A stretch of 64,000 nucleotides of DNA from Picocystis sp. L7 (GCA_020975725.1 QXJR01000015.1:434001-498000), one strand, 5' to 3'. Numbered from the stretch's first letter, positions 31,844-43,561 are shown. Numbers and translations: made by a program. Notes: a model not told the origin generated them from the letters alone.

Positions 31844-32533
31844 CTTTTCACGTTACCTTCCAGAGAGAGTTGGTCTTATTCATTTGGTGGGTAAGCTGTA
31901 CATAAACATGCGTACAACTCTGCTTGGACTATTGCACCCTCCGCCCTTTAGAATCCCTACCGCGAATCTTTCTTCCTTCTTCCTTCTTCCTTCTTCGGCC
32001 AACCATTTCGTTTTTCTCTGGCAAGTCGAAGTAGGTTTCTTTGACATTTCCAAGATCAACCAGGCAGTCATGAGTCCCTGAAGTGTGGATCCACGCGATG
32101 GCTAGTAGGAATTGAGAATGGCACGTACAGACCAGGATGCCCTGACGACTATCTTGGTAAAATTGTTGATGGGAGTGGCAATCAGCGACCCACTAGAATG
32201 CAATTCCATTTTAGCAGGTGCACCATTCGTTGGATGCATGAAAGGTGATCTCACATGCCATGAAAGTATTCTTGCTGATAGAGAGATGGCGACGCCATTG
32301 GCATTAATGTGGGATTGTCCTCGACAGGCATCAACGGGGCAAGAAGGTCGGCCATACACAAATCCAAGTGGACTGGTTTTCTAGACGAGTAAATGGTGAT
32401 GCCGGGCAAGCAGTGTCATTCATCTTCGGTTACCTGTATCCGCGTTTATTCACTAATCAAATGCAAGCCCTGGACTTTGTCAAGGCGTTGGTGGATAGGC
32501 TTCTATCATTCAAAAATTTCCCAAAGATTGTTT
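31844..32533. other. Convergent intergenic region between ALS and the LRR gene
   Basis: Holds a CTTCCTTCTTC microsatellite-like stretch around 31,970-31,995 and TTTATT at 32445-32450, a possible AATAAA signal for the LRR gene on the minus strand. No gene was seen. Confidence 0.45.
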
Positions 32534-34714
32534 TCAGTGTCTACAACCACCTTCATTGCCTTGTTGATGCAATTCGATATGCTCTTCAAGATTCATTAGG
32601 TACCGTTCCTTCCGTGACTTGTGATGCTGCCATGCAATGTAGCCCAAGCTACCGAGGACTACACACATAAAAATAAGTGCCAAAACGATCCCAGCAACAG
32701 CCCCGCTTGATATGGAGTTTTCCTCTTTGGTCTCTACTTTGCATTGCTGGTAGCTAGAGAGCAGGTCAATGCTTGATGGGATTTTGACTTTAGAGTCTTC
32801 GAAGCATTGTAAGTCCTGGATCCAATCCACGTGACTTGGAAGCGGGCATGAAAAAAAGTTTCTGCGCAGGTTGACCGTCAAATGCCCCATAGCAGCACTA
32901 CGAGCAAGCGTGCTATCGGAGAAAAATTCAGGGAGGGATCCATTCAGAAAATTGCCAGAGACATCCAGCATGTGCTGATTGGTAGAATTGCTGGGCTTGA
33001 CAATTTTGTCTACTCCTGTGGGCAAAGGGCCATACAATGCGTTGTAGGAGATATTCAATGCCCTCAATTGGAGTAGGTGAGCATCAGAGGTGAGAATGTT
33101 CATCCTGCCCGAAAATGCGTTCTCTTGCATGTACAGGAATTGTAGATTATCAAGGTCTTGAAAACCTTCTGGTATTGTACCCCTCACGCAGTTCATAGCA
33201 ATATCCAGATATCCCAGGTTCTTGGCTTTGTAGACAGTAGGCAAACCTTCAAGTCGGTTCCCTCTCAAATCCAACAAGACCAACTTGGGACTCAAGAAGG
33301 TGCTTGCCGGTAGACGCTTAGAAAATTGGTTGAACGCTCCACTGAAGATCTTGAGATACGGTAGTTGAAACAGATCTTCAGGAAGCTCACCTGAAAGAAA
33401 ATTGTTGGCCACGCGCAGCTCTTGGACAGTATCTGGGAAGGCGTTGGCAGGTATTGCCCCACCTATCCTATTTCTGGCCATTGCAACAGAATCCAAGCTC
33501 TTTGCACTCCTGAAGACGTCCGGAAAGTCCCCAGACAAGAAATTCTCCGAAACCCTTAGAGTTGCCAGATGTAGTGGTAGAGCTGGTAGAGATCCCTCGA
33601 GTCGATTTGAATCAAGGTTTAACTCTTCCAGATTTGTTGCATCTGATAGACACTCTGGTAAGTTGCCTCTTATTTCGTTTGATGCCAGATCCAGGCTGTG
33701 GACGTCGTTACTCAAGATGTTGCACGGTAGCTCCCCTGTTAATTCGTTGTCTGCAATCAACAGCCTTTCCAAGGACCTCATTCCGCTGACAATGTCAGCA
33801 ATCGATGAAACGGCACCTGAAATGGAGTTCGACTTGAGCTGAAGCGTGCGTAACTTCGACAATCTCCCAAACTGTTGAGGAAAAGGACAATCGAGACCAT
33901 CGGATTGGACATTGAAGATTTCTACGTGGCCGTCAGACGAACAGAAATTCCCTTTGATGTAGCAAACGTTTGGTACCCTTTCTCTCTCCGATTCCCATGT
34001 TCTACAAGCCGATGGCGTGTTACAACATTGATCGAATATCTCTTCGATGGCTTCCTTCTCTGGATTCTCTGGATTTCGTGTTTCGTTGAAGATTTTTAAT
34101 CGGAGGGTCCATTCCGACTCTACTGATCGCCCAACTACCGAGATGCCGAGCTTTCCGGCTTTGAAATCATTGTGCTTGGAGGATACGAAAACCAATTCGT
34201 CTCCACTTCCATAATCCCCTTTCCACGTATTGAAAACACTGGAAGGAGGATGATTCAGAGGCTCGTGAACCACGTACAGGTCGGCATTCCCTTTGTGGAC
34301 GATCAGATGGATCTCCAAGTCTTGTTCATCCAACACTTCCTCGGTGTGAAAGAGCCTTGTTTCCCCGCTTTCGAGTGTCCCGTTGACGTCTTCTCCGAAT
34401 TTCAGGTCCATGATCGACGCGTTCTGTCGCGGTGCTCGATTGGAAGCACGCTCCCACCGCAGTTGCCACGACCCTGGTGACCGCGTCCACCAAACGGTTG
34501 TTTGAGAGCCCCTTCCTTTCCCTCCCCCCCTTTTCGGGGCGACCCCAAAGGGACGTCTGCTGGGGTCGCCCCGGTTGTGTCGGGTTTCACAAGGGACCTG
34601 ATGCGCAAGCGTTCGAAGGACCAGGAAGAAGGGAACCATCCACAGAAGCAAGAGTTGGATCCATCGTCCGAGGCCATCTGTGGCCTGAACACGTGGGTTC
34701 CTCCAGGACTGCAT
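32534..34714 (-). CDS. LRR receptor-like membrane protein without kinase
   Basis: About 726 residues from the ATG at 34714. A hydrophobic stretch at about residues 19-36 (WIQLLLLWMVPFFLVLRTLA) can act as signal peptide. A region around VNGTLESGETRLFHTEEV...GNADLYVV resembles a PPC-type beta-sandwich. A Cys-containing cap (CCNTPSACRTWE) precedes roughly twelve plant-type LRRs (L-x-L-x-x-N-x-L-x-G-x-[IL]-P). It ends with one transmembrane helix (GAVAGIVLALIFMCVVLGSLGYIAW) and a basic tail of about 31 residues; there is no kinase domain. It is probably a cell-surface receptor-like or adhesion protein. A perfect inverted repeat lies inside the 5' coding part, so translation might instead begin at the Met near 34,409 (MDLKFGED), which would lack a signal peptide. 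Confidence 0.75.
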   Translation of the reverse strand: MQSWRNPRVQATDGLGRWIQLLLLWMVPFFLVLRTLAHQVPCETRHNRGDPSRRPFGVAPKRGGGKGRGSQTTVWWTRSPGSWQLRWERASNRAPRQNASIMDLKFGEDVNGTLESGETRLFHTEEVLDEQDLEIHLIVHKGNADLYVVHEPLNHPPSSVFNTWKGDYGSGDELVFVSSKHNDFKAGKLGISVVGRSVESEWTLRLKIFNETRNPENPEKEAIEEIFDQCCNTPSACRTWESERERVPNVCYIKGNFCSSDGHVEIFNVQSDGLDCPFPQQFGRLSKLRTLQLKSNSISGAVSSIADIVSGMRSLERLLIADNELTGELPCNILSNDVHSLDLASNEIRGNLPECLSDATNLEELNLDSNRLEGSLPALPLHLATLRVSENFLSGDFPDVFRSAKSLDSVAMARNRIGGAIPANAFPDTVQELRVANNFLSGELPEDLFQLPYLKIFSGAFNQFSKRLPASTFLSPKLVLLDLRGNRLEGLPTVYKAKNLGYLDIAMNCVRGTIPEGFQDLDNLQFLYMQENAFSGRMNILTSDAHLLQLRALNISYNALYGPLPTGVDKIVKPSNSTNQHMLDVSGNFLNGSLPEFFSDSTLARSAAMGHLTVNLRRNFFSCPLPSHVDWIQDLQCFEDSKVKIPSSIDLLSSYQQCKVETKEENSISSGAVAGIVLALIFMCVVLGSLGYIAWQHHKSRKERYLMNLEEHIELHQQGNEGGCRH
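34535..34573. repeat. Perfect 13-bp inverted repeat CGGGGCGACCCCA
   Basis: CGGGGCGACCCCA at 34535-34547 and its exact reverse complement at 34561-34573, with a 13-nt loop. It lies near the 5' end of the LRR gene; the core 12-mer also occurs upstream of the GT8-like gene at 794. Confidence 0.85.
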
Positions 34715-35862
34715 GCCATGGAGCCAGGTCCGGAAGGTCTCCGTGGATGGATGAACCGTCCATTCAATCATCCAGTGGAAGGGAAAGGCAGCATCTCTGG
34801 TGGACGTATCTGCAGACGCGAGATTCAATCCTCCACGATCCGTTGATCCAATCGTGTCAGCCCCTTGCAGATACTCGATGCTTTGGAAACTTTTCATTCG
34901 TGATGCGTGAGGATAAGCGGACAGCTAATTCGATGCAACCATCGGTTCGAAAAATCTGAAAGAGGTGATGGAGTACCAAGCAAGGCCATTCACAGCCAAT
35001 GGATGTATGGATCTGACTTTCTTGGTTTTTCAGTGAAGACGATGATCAAACTCATGCTCGACGATCAGCATGCAACTTAACAGCTACGGTACTGGCACAC
35101 GAGTGCCCATGCTTAATCAAGGAAAGTTTCAGGAAAATCCACAATGCAAGAGGCATTGATGCAGTAACTAGGATTGCTACCTGTTCAAAGCACCTTGCTG
35201 TGAAAATGGATAGAACTGCTCTGTGTCAAGCGTGCTATTGAATGAGAAGCACTCCTCAATGAGCAGTGCAGCAAGCATGCCCATCTGAGGTCCTACTGTA
35301 GACACATATGTTTGGACAGGCAGGAAATTTACAACCTTCTGTGATAGTGGCTGGGAAAACGAAATGGTGTCCTGCACATGCAAAGTGCTGTAAGTCTGTG
35401 CGAGAATCTGTAGACCTCATGCACAGGTCACATATTGGAGCATCCTGGACGTAACGACAGCATCGATGGACAAGAGAAGTGGTAGATGCGCAGACCAGTA
35501 TGTGCTTCAAGCACATTGAATTTCGTGTGGACTGCCCGTACTCTGCTATAATTCGGAAATGATTTTTACAGGGCAGGTCATGCGACAAGCATGCATGCAT
35601 ACATGGTGGAAGGTGTACAGTAGGTTAGATCATCAACTGTGGCAAGTCTGCTGATTGGGTTGGAAAGTTTCCATCAGATGGACATGCCTCCGTCTACCAC
35701 GTGCAGCGAGCAGAAGGCTTCCCTCCATCCTCTCATCGTGGATCTTTGCCATTTGAGGGGGAATGGGTGAATACCATGCATCCACCAAGAAAGTGCCCGG
35801 CAGCAATGGAATAAAGCAAAGTTAGACCAAAGAAGACAGGCTGTTCTCCAGCCATTGAACTG
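34715..35862. other. Intergenic, nothing recognised
   Basis: About 1.15 kb between the LRR gene and the MPO1-like gene. A 114-codon Cys/His-rich frame on the minus strand (35256-35600) overlaps another short frame and has no recognisable pattern. No repeat or RNA gene was found. Confidence 0.45.
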
Positions 35863-36417
35863 TCACTTCTTTTTGTCTCCATCCATTTTTGAAATCTTTT
35901 CTTGTACAAGCTGGTCCACTTCCTTTTCGAGCTCTGGCTTGTAACCTAGCAAAAAGAGAACCTCCATCCAAACAAAAAGAGGTGCAAGTGCAAAGCTTTG
36001 CACAAAGCTGTCTAATAGTGCAGGTTTCCTTTTCTCAAACATGGCGTGCCCTACAGCTACTTGGATCACCCAGGACAGCACATGCAGCCCCAGTGCCAAC
36101 ATACATGCGTGCGGAGTTGCTTCCCTCAAGCGGTTCGTGGCCCAGATGCATGGTACTCCAATGCAAACGGTCCAGGAAACCCCTGCGAGCACATCCATGA
36201 CAAGATAGAGCAGCGCATAGGAAGCAACAAGCCACAGCTCTGCTCCTGGCACGGCCGTGGCTACCATCACTGCAGCTGTCCATACCAACGTGGGCACGAA
36301 GACGAGATGGATGGCTCGGTTTCCTTTGTGGTGATGGTAGGCTCCGTAGAAAGCAAGCTGCGCGGCCAGGAACGAGGTTCGCTTGGTCCTTGCTTCGGCA
36401 CACGACTTGTCGTTCAT
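35863..36417 (-). CDS. MPO1: MPO1-like (DUF962) ER membrane protein; ATG overlaps the stop of the SABRE-type gene
   Basis: A 184-residue protein of the Mpo1 family; yeast Mpo1 is an ER Fe(II) dioxygenase in phytosphingosine/2-hydroxy-fatty-acid degradation. The family signature is present at the N-terminus: QLAFYGAYHHHKGNRAIHLVFVP (His residues of the metal site, F-Y-x-x-Y-H...N-x-x-I-H-x-x-x-V-P). Several hydrophobic helices and a later H-x-x-SW-x-x-Q-x-x-x-GH (HVLSWVIQVAVGH) follow, then a Lys-rich C-terminus. The start ATG (36417) is placed by family alignment, about 20 residues before FYGAYH. It overlaps the stop of the upstream 6.6-kb gene as ATGA. No other in-frame ATG lies before the signature. 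Co-transcription with the SABRE-type gene is the simplest reading. Confidence 0.88.
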   Translation of the reverse strand: MNDKSCAEARTKRTSFLAAQLAFYGAYHHHKGNRAIHLVFVPTLVWTAAVMVATAVPGAELWLVASYALLYLVMDVLAGVSWTVCIGVPCIWATNRLREATPHACMLALGLHVLSWVIQVAVGHAMFEKRKPALLDSFVQSFALAPLFVWMEVLFLLGYKPELEKEVDQLVQEKISKMDGDKKK

Positions 36418-39400
36418 CGCTTCCCTTTGTACCGATGACCGAACAGCAGCCACGCTTTCTTCTCGTCCGGCGACTGCGGCGTATCGACGGCTTCCTTGCC
36501 TTCCTCGTCGGTTTCCAAGAAGCTGTGCACTGCTGCGTCTCGCTTTCGCCTAGGCGACGCGCGTGTGGTGGACGTGACTTCCGCCTGATTGGGCACGAGC
36601 TGTCGGAACTTGCGATGCTGTAAACCGGCAACAGACCGTAGCACTGACTTGGTCCAATCCCATTTCACCCGTTGTAACAGTTCTTGCCCCGTGCCCAGGA
36701 AATTGTGATACAACCGAGCATCGGCCACCAATTTGAGCTCATGGATGGAGATGGGTGCACCCGTGTAGCTCACCTGCACAGACAAAGCATCCACTTTGAC
36801 GTATCGAAACAGGGTTGGCATGTCCCGGCGGTGAGGAGGAGAGTCTCTGGCAGGCAAGGATGGACCCGAGTCATTTGATGCATGCGTATCAGCAATGGGC
36901 CGGGCAGTGGAGGAACCCGGAACTGCTTGTGGGTCCCAAGAATCCACACTCCTGTGGATGTTTGCCTGGAAATCTGCATCGTTTAAGGAGAGAGAGATCT
37001 TGTGCTTCTTTCCTGCACCGACGTTCCTCTTGGAAGCAGGAAGAAGAAGACTCTTACGCTCCGTATCTGTCTGGTTGACCATGGAACCAGTCCCTGATGT
37101 TGCATCTGGCAAGAAGAAACTCTGCAAAAACTCGGCAATGGACTCTTCCAGGCAAATTTCATGAGGCATCACGTTGACTTCCAAGTGGTCATACACAGCC
37201 TTCACTTGTACATCCTTGACAGGAGATGGGTCCAAAGCACTTGGTGGGGCTACCTCTGCAAAAACACGGATGGCCGCATCGCGCCGCCATGAGGCTCCCT
37301 TCAGTAATGGGGAAAGAATAAGATTCCCACTCGCGAGATTCTTCACTGTCAGGCTGCCGATTTTGAAGCGCGATACAGCCGCTCCATCTTCTTCCCGGAG
37401 TCTCACAAAGGACAGGGATGTAAGTGTGGCACCAACTTCGTCGCCTCTGGGTCCTGTTAGGATCCAATCCACCTGGGAAAAGTCAAAGGACAGAGAAAGA
37501 TTGGGTGCAAGCTGGCCACGCAAAGCTAGTCGTCGAAATCTCCTATAGGAATTGCACAAGTTTTGTGCAAGCTTCTGCAACTTCCCTGAAGAATTAGCCA
37601 GCAAACTTTGTGTCTCTGACAGGACAATAGAAGCTTCAGACAGAATGTTCTCATCTTCAACTCCATGGCCATCCTTAAAAGTTATTCGGTGGAAGGCAGC
37701 TTCTCCGCTCTTGCATATTGAAATCTTTGAACGCAGGTGAGCTTCCGTTTGCAGAGTACCTTTGAAAGCGAGAAACGAGTCTTGCATCGATTGAAAAGCT
37801 TCAATGACTTCTTGATTGCTACTCTGGTGATCCTCGACCATCAACAAATCAATCTTTTCGAGGCCTCTGTGCCTGAGTACCGTTGCAGTCGTGTTCCCTG
37901 CTTCTCGGACAAGCTGCGCATGCATCATTACTGAAGGGGGGGCTGCTATTACCAACTTTGAAATGACACTGATGAGGGCCTGAAAATCCCTACAGGAGGT
38001 CGTGGACTGAATTTCAGGTGACGATAGTGTCAGCTGGTGGGAAATTCTCCTGCCAGAAACAGCACATACATCCTTTGCATGGCAGAGTTGCATGTGGCAT
38101 GGAGACAAAATAGGAACAAACATGGAACGGCTCATTGTTGGAGGGGTGAGTGATGTCGATCGCCGTAGAGGTGCACCTTTTGCTGACCCCTTCAACTGGT
38201 GGTCAGAAACCAGCCAAAGCAGCCCTGCACTGGGGTCCACATCCAGCGGAATCACATGCATCTGAACATATTCCAAGGAGAGAGAAAGTTTGTGTTGCTC
38301 AGATTCTCCCACCTCACGATCAGTAGAAACTATCTTTTTTCTCACAAGCAATCCTCCTGCTGCTGAGAGCAAAATTCTGCCATGCCCTTCTTCGGAGTCA
38401 AGTGTGACTTGAGGCTGATTAACTGTCACTAACAAAGTAATCTTTTCTTCCTCTAAGGGTGAGGCACTTTCTGTTTTGCCGTCCACAAGGAGAGACAAGA
38501 GAGACTCTCTGCCCGGCTTTGTTTGAATTCTGTCGGGAGCCAGTGCCGTATCGGATGCTTGTGCATGAACACCGGCAGCTGAACTGTTTCTCCCACCTTG
38601 TCCTAGGATTTTTGGGCACAGATTGCCATAGATTGACCCGAAGCAGCACCAGATGGCGTCCCAAGTTTTTTTCGTCCATACTGCTTTTAATCCATCAATC
38701 ACGACATCTGTCGCAGCGTTGGCCCCATTTGATTGTTGGCGATGAAGTATGTTGCATATGAGAAGCTCGGTCGCAAGTACAAAACTACCTCCGATGTCAG
38801 CTGAAGAGGGATGGCGCTTGGGTGGGGATGCAGGTGCTTCTTGCCCCTTCCTCAAACGATCAAACAGTTTTGCAAAGTCCTCTGGGTCTCCATTGAGGCA
38901 TTCTGAGCCATGGGCTTCGTCTGCCTTGCAACTCGAGTCTGAATCTATATAAGGCGGAAGCTTGAGCGTAATGGCGCTCGAAGAGATACAAGTCTTTGCA
39001 GGGCATAAAGAAGGCCTTTGACTTGCACCCAGGTGCCTCAAGAATCTGCCAGAGTAGCTGGTAGTCTCAAAAGCAAGTCGAAGCCCTTGTGCAGGGCTAC
39101 CAAAGGCACTCTCATTTTTGCCAATCTCATGCATAGTTGCTGCAAGTGCATTGTCATCGTGGAAAGTAACTTCTGCACTACGGACATGCAGATTGAGATC
39201 CAATGATTCAATGAGCATAAGAGGACTTCCCACGGCTAGTGGGTGCCTCTTTCGTCTACTACCACTACCAAACTTGCGCCTTTTGCTTGCCTCACGAATA
39301 ATCCTAGGTGGTTTTGATAACATCTTGAAAAAGTCGATCGTCCACTTCAAATCTGCTGCATGCAAGCAACAGTCTGGACAGTCTGGATAGTCTGGCTCAA

Positions 39401-42400
39401 CATTGACAAGCACACAAGCCGATGCATGCACTGTCCGAAAGTGATCAAACAGCGAGACTGGCAGGTGGCAATTTAGGGACTTATCAATGAACTCCTTCTG
39501 CTTTGAAGGCCTGTCAAGCTTGTCTTTGATTGCAGACAAATGTATGTGATGCATCTCACCTGCCTCCCCATCAGCACGCGTGAGCTGGCAAGAAAAATTC
39601 AAAGTGGCTTTAGGAAAGGATAAGAGAGGGGATGAAGCTCCGATTTCCCCTAGGTTCCAGCTCTGAGAAGACAAACCTTTTGTAAGTCTGTAAACTTTCA
39701 ACTTTTCCAGATTAACGGCCCAATGGCCATGGAAGAAAGACTGCAAATCAATTTGTGTGGTATGCATTGTCAAAGAACCATATTGGGTTTTGTGTGGTGA
39801 CAGTGCCATTGTGATGTCCTCTCCCATTATGCGTAAACGGCCATGCCAAAGGTATCGCATCACATCCCACCATGGCAAGGGCGGGGATAGTTTCTCACCA
39901 TCGGCTACTCTTGTAGATGATTTAGATAGCCTTTTCGTCTCCCTTGCCAAGTCTGCATATGTTACGAGGTCCATCTGGGCAAAATGCCCATTGAAACCCT
40001 TCATATCCACTTCAATGTCACTGTAAGTCTTGACGGGAGGGCGAGCTCCTTTCGCAGGTACTTGCTTTGATATAGCCCGGCCAACTGCACCCACCATGAC
40101 CGTGGCCATGGACGATGATGGGGGCACAGAAAGCTTCAGCCTAGCAATATAAATCACTCCTTTGCAAGAAATTTGGGTACATTTAAACCGCTGGCTTTCC
40201 GAACCACCTACATATACTTCGGCATCCTTGAGCAGCCCGTGCAATTTGAGCTGTTTAGGGGCAGATTCAGTCCATGATATAGGACATTGCTCGTAATCGA
40301 CTGCAGGTTCACCCTCAAAAAGTACATCCTGGCTAGCCTTATCAAGATTTCGAATGGCGGTGCAGTAGTCGGCAATTTTATGCTGTCCCTTTGATCCCCT
40401 TGTGATGGTGACATATCCTTCTCGTATCACCACCCGCAGAAGCGACCCTTGCCCCCAGCCGCGAGAGGCTGAACTCCTTCTCCACCTTTCCATCGACGAG
40501 TAAAAGTGCTCCCAGGTACTGTGAATGTCTTTATCTTTTTTGAGTTCCCTCTGCAATTTCTCCAAAGCTTTTGCATCATCCAGATTTCTTTTCTGTTCCT
40601 GCAAGAATGCCTCAAAACTATCTTGTTGGATCTCAAACGTAGCCCCTTGTGCTAGGCAAAGTTTTATGATGATGCCTGGCTTTTCCGTAAGATGATCTGC
40701 ACCTTTCAAGTGCCTTTTGGTATCATGGTGAAGGACACTTTTGCGAGATACCATGAAGGCCTTGATTTGGGTTTCAATATCATCGATCTTGTCACGCAAC
40801 ATCATTCTCAAGGGAAGAAGGACCTTTGCTTCCTGCAATTTGATGGCGATGACCTTACAATGCTGAAGATTGTCTTGCCCCTTTTCTTTGTTCGCATGGC
40901 ATTCTTGCGACAGCCTTTCATCGTGCGAAGGTGGGAGTGGAGTGTCCCCTGCACAAGCATCCACCACAGGGACATACTGTCCAGCAAGGCTATCTCTGTC
41001 GGAAGAGCAACTTGGTTTTGAATGCTCCTGAACGGAGCCTGTATCCAATAAGACTGCCATGCTTCCATCGCTGGGAGAAACCGAAAAGGACGAATCGCTT
41101 TCCCCAGCAGCCTTTGCGTTGGCCTTTGCATCTTGAAGATCTTGAAAGTTGTCCGAGCTGTGTGCTTTGGGTCTTGCTGAAGGCTGCAGGAAAGGAGTTA
41201 CTGGCTGAATGGTGGCTTTGGAGCAAATTATAACTTCTTCTCCGTCCAACAGCACTTCCAAACCAACCATTTCGATATCTTGCCCAAAGAGATCTTTGCT
41301 CTCAATCCTACGAGTATTGAGGGAAGGAAGTACTCCTCCTCCAACGACACCTTTGACAGATACATCCACGAAGGAAATGGCTATGCTCGTATGCAACTTA
41401 GTCTTGTTGGACTTTTGATCCCCTCTTAAACCCTTGAGCATGGTTTTCACATCCATTGCAATAAGCTCAGCAAGGATACTGGAATCTGCATCCCAGGAAG
41501 CGGATATTTGCTCTCCGGATAGTGCTGCCGTTTTTGTCTTGTTGTTATACCCTGCTTGCAACATCTGATAGGATAATCTCTGCACAGTGAACAATTCGTA
41601 AGAACAAAACTGACCCTCAGGCCTGGAAAAGAGGGCAAAGAAAGCTTCTGCAGTTTTGCCTGAGGCTCCAATGGCTGGGCCTAATGCCTGGTGGTGCGCG
41701 CTTACAACCAGCGCACTCAACTTGCATTCTGTCTGCACTTGTTCCTGATGACCTGTGACGATTCCCAAGTCAGAGCACTCAACAGTCGCAAAGGACGCTA
41801 CTCGACGCCAATCGGCCTCTCTATCTCCTTGGCAGAACTCCTCTGTAGAAATTTCGTTCCCAGAAGAACCTAGTGGGATCGTCCTGCCGTAAATCAGTTT
41901 CCCTGTCGAAAGTTTGAGCTTAAGTTTTGTCCTTGGACGAGTTGATATCCTGTCTTTCCTTTCAGAGCTCTTCAGGAAGTATCCTAGGGTCTCCGACAAT
42001 CCGTTCATGGTATTCAAAAGCTCCTGTAGCAACATATCTGTTAGTCTGACCTCCCCACTCCCGATGGAAGCATTGAACGAGGCAGGTTCTGAGGACCTTG
42101 TAATTGAAACTTCCTCAAGCCTGCAAATTTCAAAATCATGGCTTAGCTTTAAAGTCGAACTTTGACAGCAACATTGGAAACCAGGGTTCTTTTCTTCATC
42201 ATATTCGTTTAGGTGACCCTGGGGGCGACACGAACTGCCCAAAATTTGTGGTGGAAACCGTGCCAGGAGTGAGAAATCATGGAGAGCAAAATCCAACGTG
42301 GTCTGCTTCTCCACAGCCGACGAGAGTAAAACGGCCTGAATGGAACCGAGAGACCCACTGATCAGGATCTCCTTCGCATCCTTCTCTACAGTCAATGCTT

Positions 42401-43466
42401 GGACACTTAGTTCCTTCATGTCAAAGCTGGACAACATCCCATTGCTTTCCAGGATCAGCAGCGAGTCTGCAACTGCTAGGTTCACCCCGGTACCTGTGTC
42501 TCCCTCTCGACCTCCGGACAGGGACAGAGGACCTACTTTCCACTCTGCGTGAGTCGAAACACCGTGGCATAGAACAAATTTTGTCTCGACCAGCGATACT
42601 TCAAAAACAGACATCATTCGAAGGAATATCGGCGACATAGAGAAGGCTGTTTGGCCCGATTTCTTGGCTTTCCTTCGGTGCCCTTCAGAGTCGTTCGATT
42701 CTCCTTGAATCTCCCTATTGGTTGTAGCAGAAACTTTCAGACCACGCAAATCCAATTTAATTCTGTGCACAGAAGAGCATTGCGGAACGAAAGCACGAAG
42801 GCTGCCTGAAAGACCAACGCTGACAAGTTTGATTTCCTCTATCTTCCCTCGATCAAACACGACACATACGCCTTCCAACCGAAACATTCCAATTCTCTTG
42901 ATGTTCACCTTCCTTATGCCAACCTTGTTCCCCAAAAACTTCACCACAGCCCAGGACACAATCCTGCACGTTGACGAAAAAGCCATCGTTAGCGAACGTC
43001 CTGTTACGCATTTCCTGAAAGCAAATATAAACAGTACTCCAACGCTATTCTAATGACGACCCATCATCTGTTCCCTTTCGTACTGGAGCTATCGCCGAGC
43101 GCTCTTTTCATCCCCAACAGGGAGGACAGGTTTGCGCTTCAGTACCTGCACAGGCAGTACTGAGAGTTGGTGGACGGATCAAAAGAACAAGCAAGACAGG
43201 TACTTATTTTCCAGCAGTTGATGAATTCAGATGTTCTGATGCTGTTCCGATCATCGAAGCGCATGTTTCGACCCTCGGAAAGGCGCGAGAGCGCCTGCGA
43301 GATCACGAAGCCAGACGGCTGTTCTCTGTGCTCTTTCATGTTTCGTCCAGTCTCGCGCCTCGTTCGCCCTCCCATCCTCTCCTTGGTTCTCCACGTACCT
43401 TGGGAGGTTCGTCCAGAGGACGAAGCACGCGAAAATGAGCGTCAACAGCGTCGCCATCGCCGCCAT
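36414..43466 (-). CDS. SABRE: SABRE/FMP27/Hobbit-type bridge-like lipid transfer protein (two exons)
   Basis: A 2222-residue tube-forming lipid-transfer protein of ER-plasma membrane contacts (plant SABRE/KIP, yeast Fmp27, animal BLTP2). Exon 1 (43466-43399) encodes MAAMATLLTLIFACFVLWTN, the N-terminal membrane anchor; a 384-nt intron (AG|GTACGT ... TTTCAG|G) joins it to exon 2 (43014-36414) in frame. Evidence includes the RBG-like N-terminus (VNIKRIGMFRLEGVCVVFDRG), the conserved PLPWWDVMRYLWHGRL (about residue 1060), and the C-terminal block with VSYTGAPISIHELKL, TKSVLRSVAGLQHRKF, typical of SABRE/FMP27. Shorter than plant SABRE (about 2600). Its TGA overlaps the ATG of the MPO1-like gene. 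The upstream region has an inverted ATCGAGATCT repeat. Confidence 0.9.
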
Positions 43467-43532
43467 CGCGCAGTCGTTCCGAATCAAAATGGCGCAGAAA
43501 TCTTCGAACAGACGCAGGGGGTGCCCTCCCCG

Positions 43533-43561
43533 ATCGAGATCTTCGACCCAAAGATCTCGAT
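43533..43561. promoter_or_regulatory. Perfect inverted repeat of ATCGAGATCTT upstream of the SABRE-type gene
   Basis: ATCGAGATCTT (43533-43543) and AAGATCTCGAT (43551-43561) form a perfect 11-bp inverted repeat with a 7-nt loop, about 67-95 bp before the ATG at 43466. Further ATCGAT/GATATC-type short palindromes follow up to about 43,750. Confidence 0.5.

Noticed and set aside
35256-35600. A Cys/His-rich 114-codon minus-strand frame.
   Set aside because: The cysteines have no regular spacing, no splice signals join it to another exon, and it overlaps another short frame.
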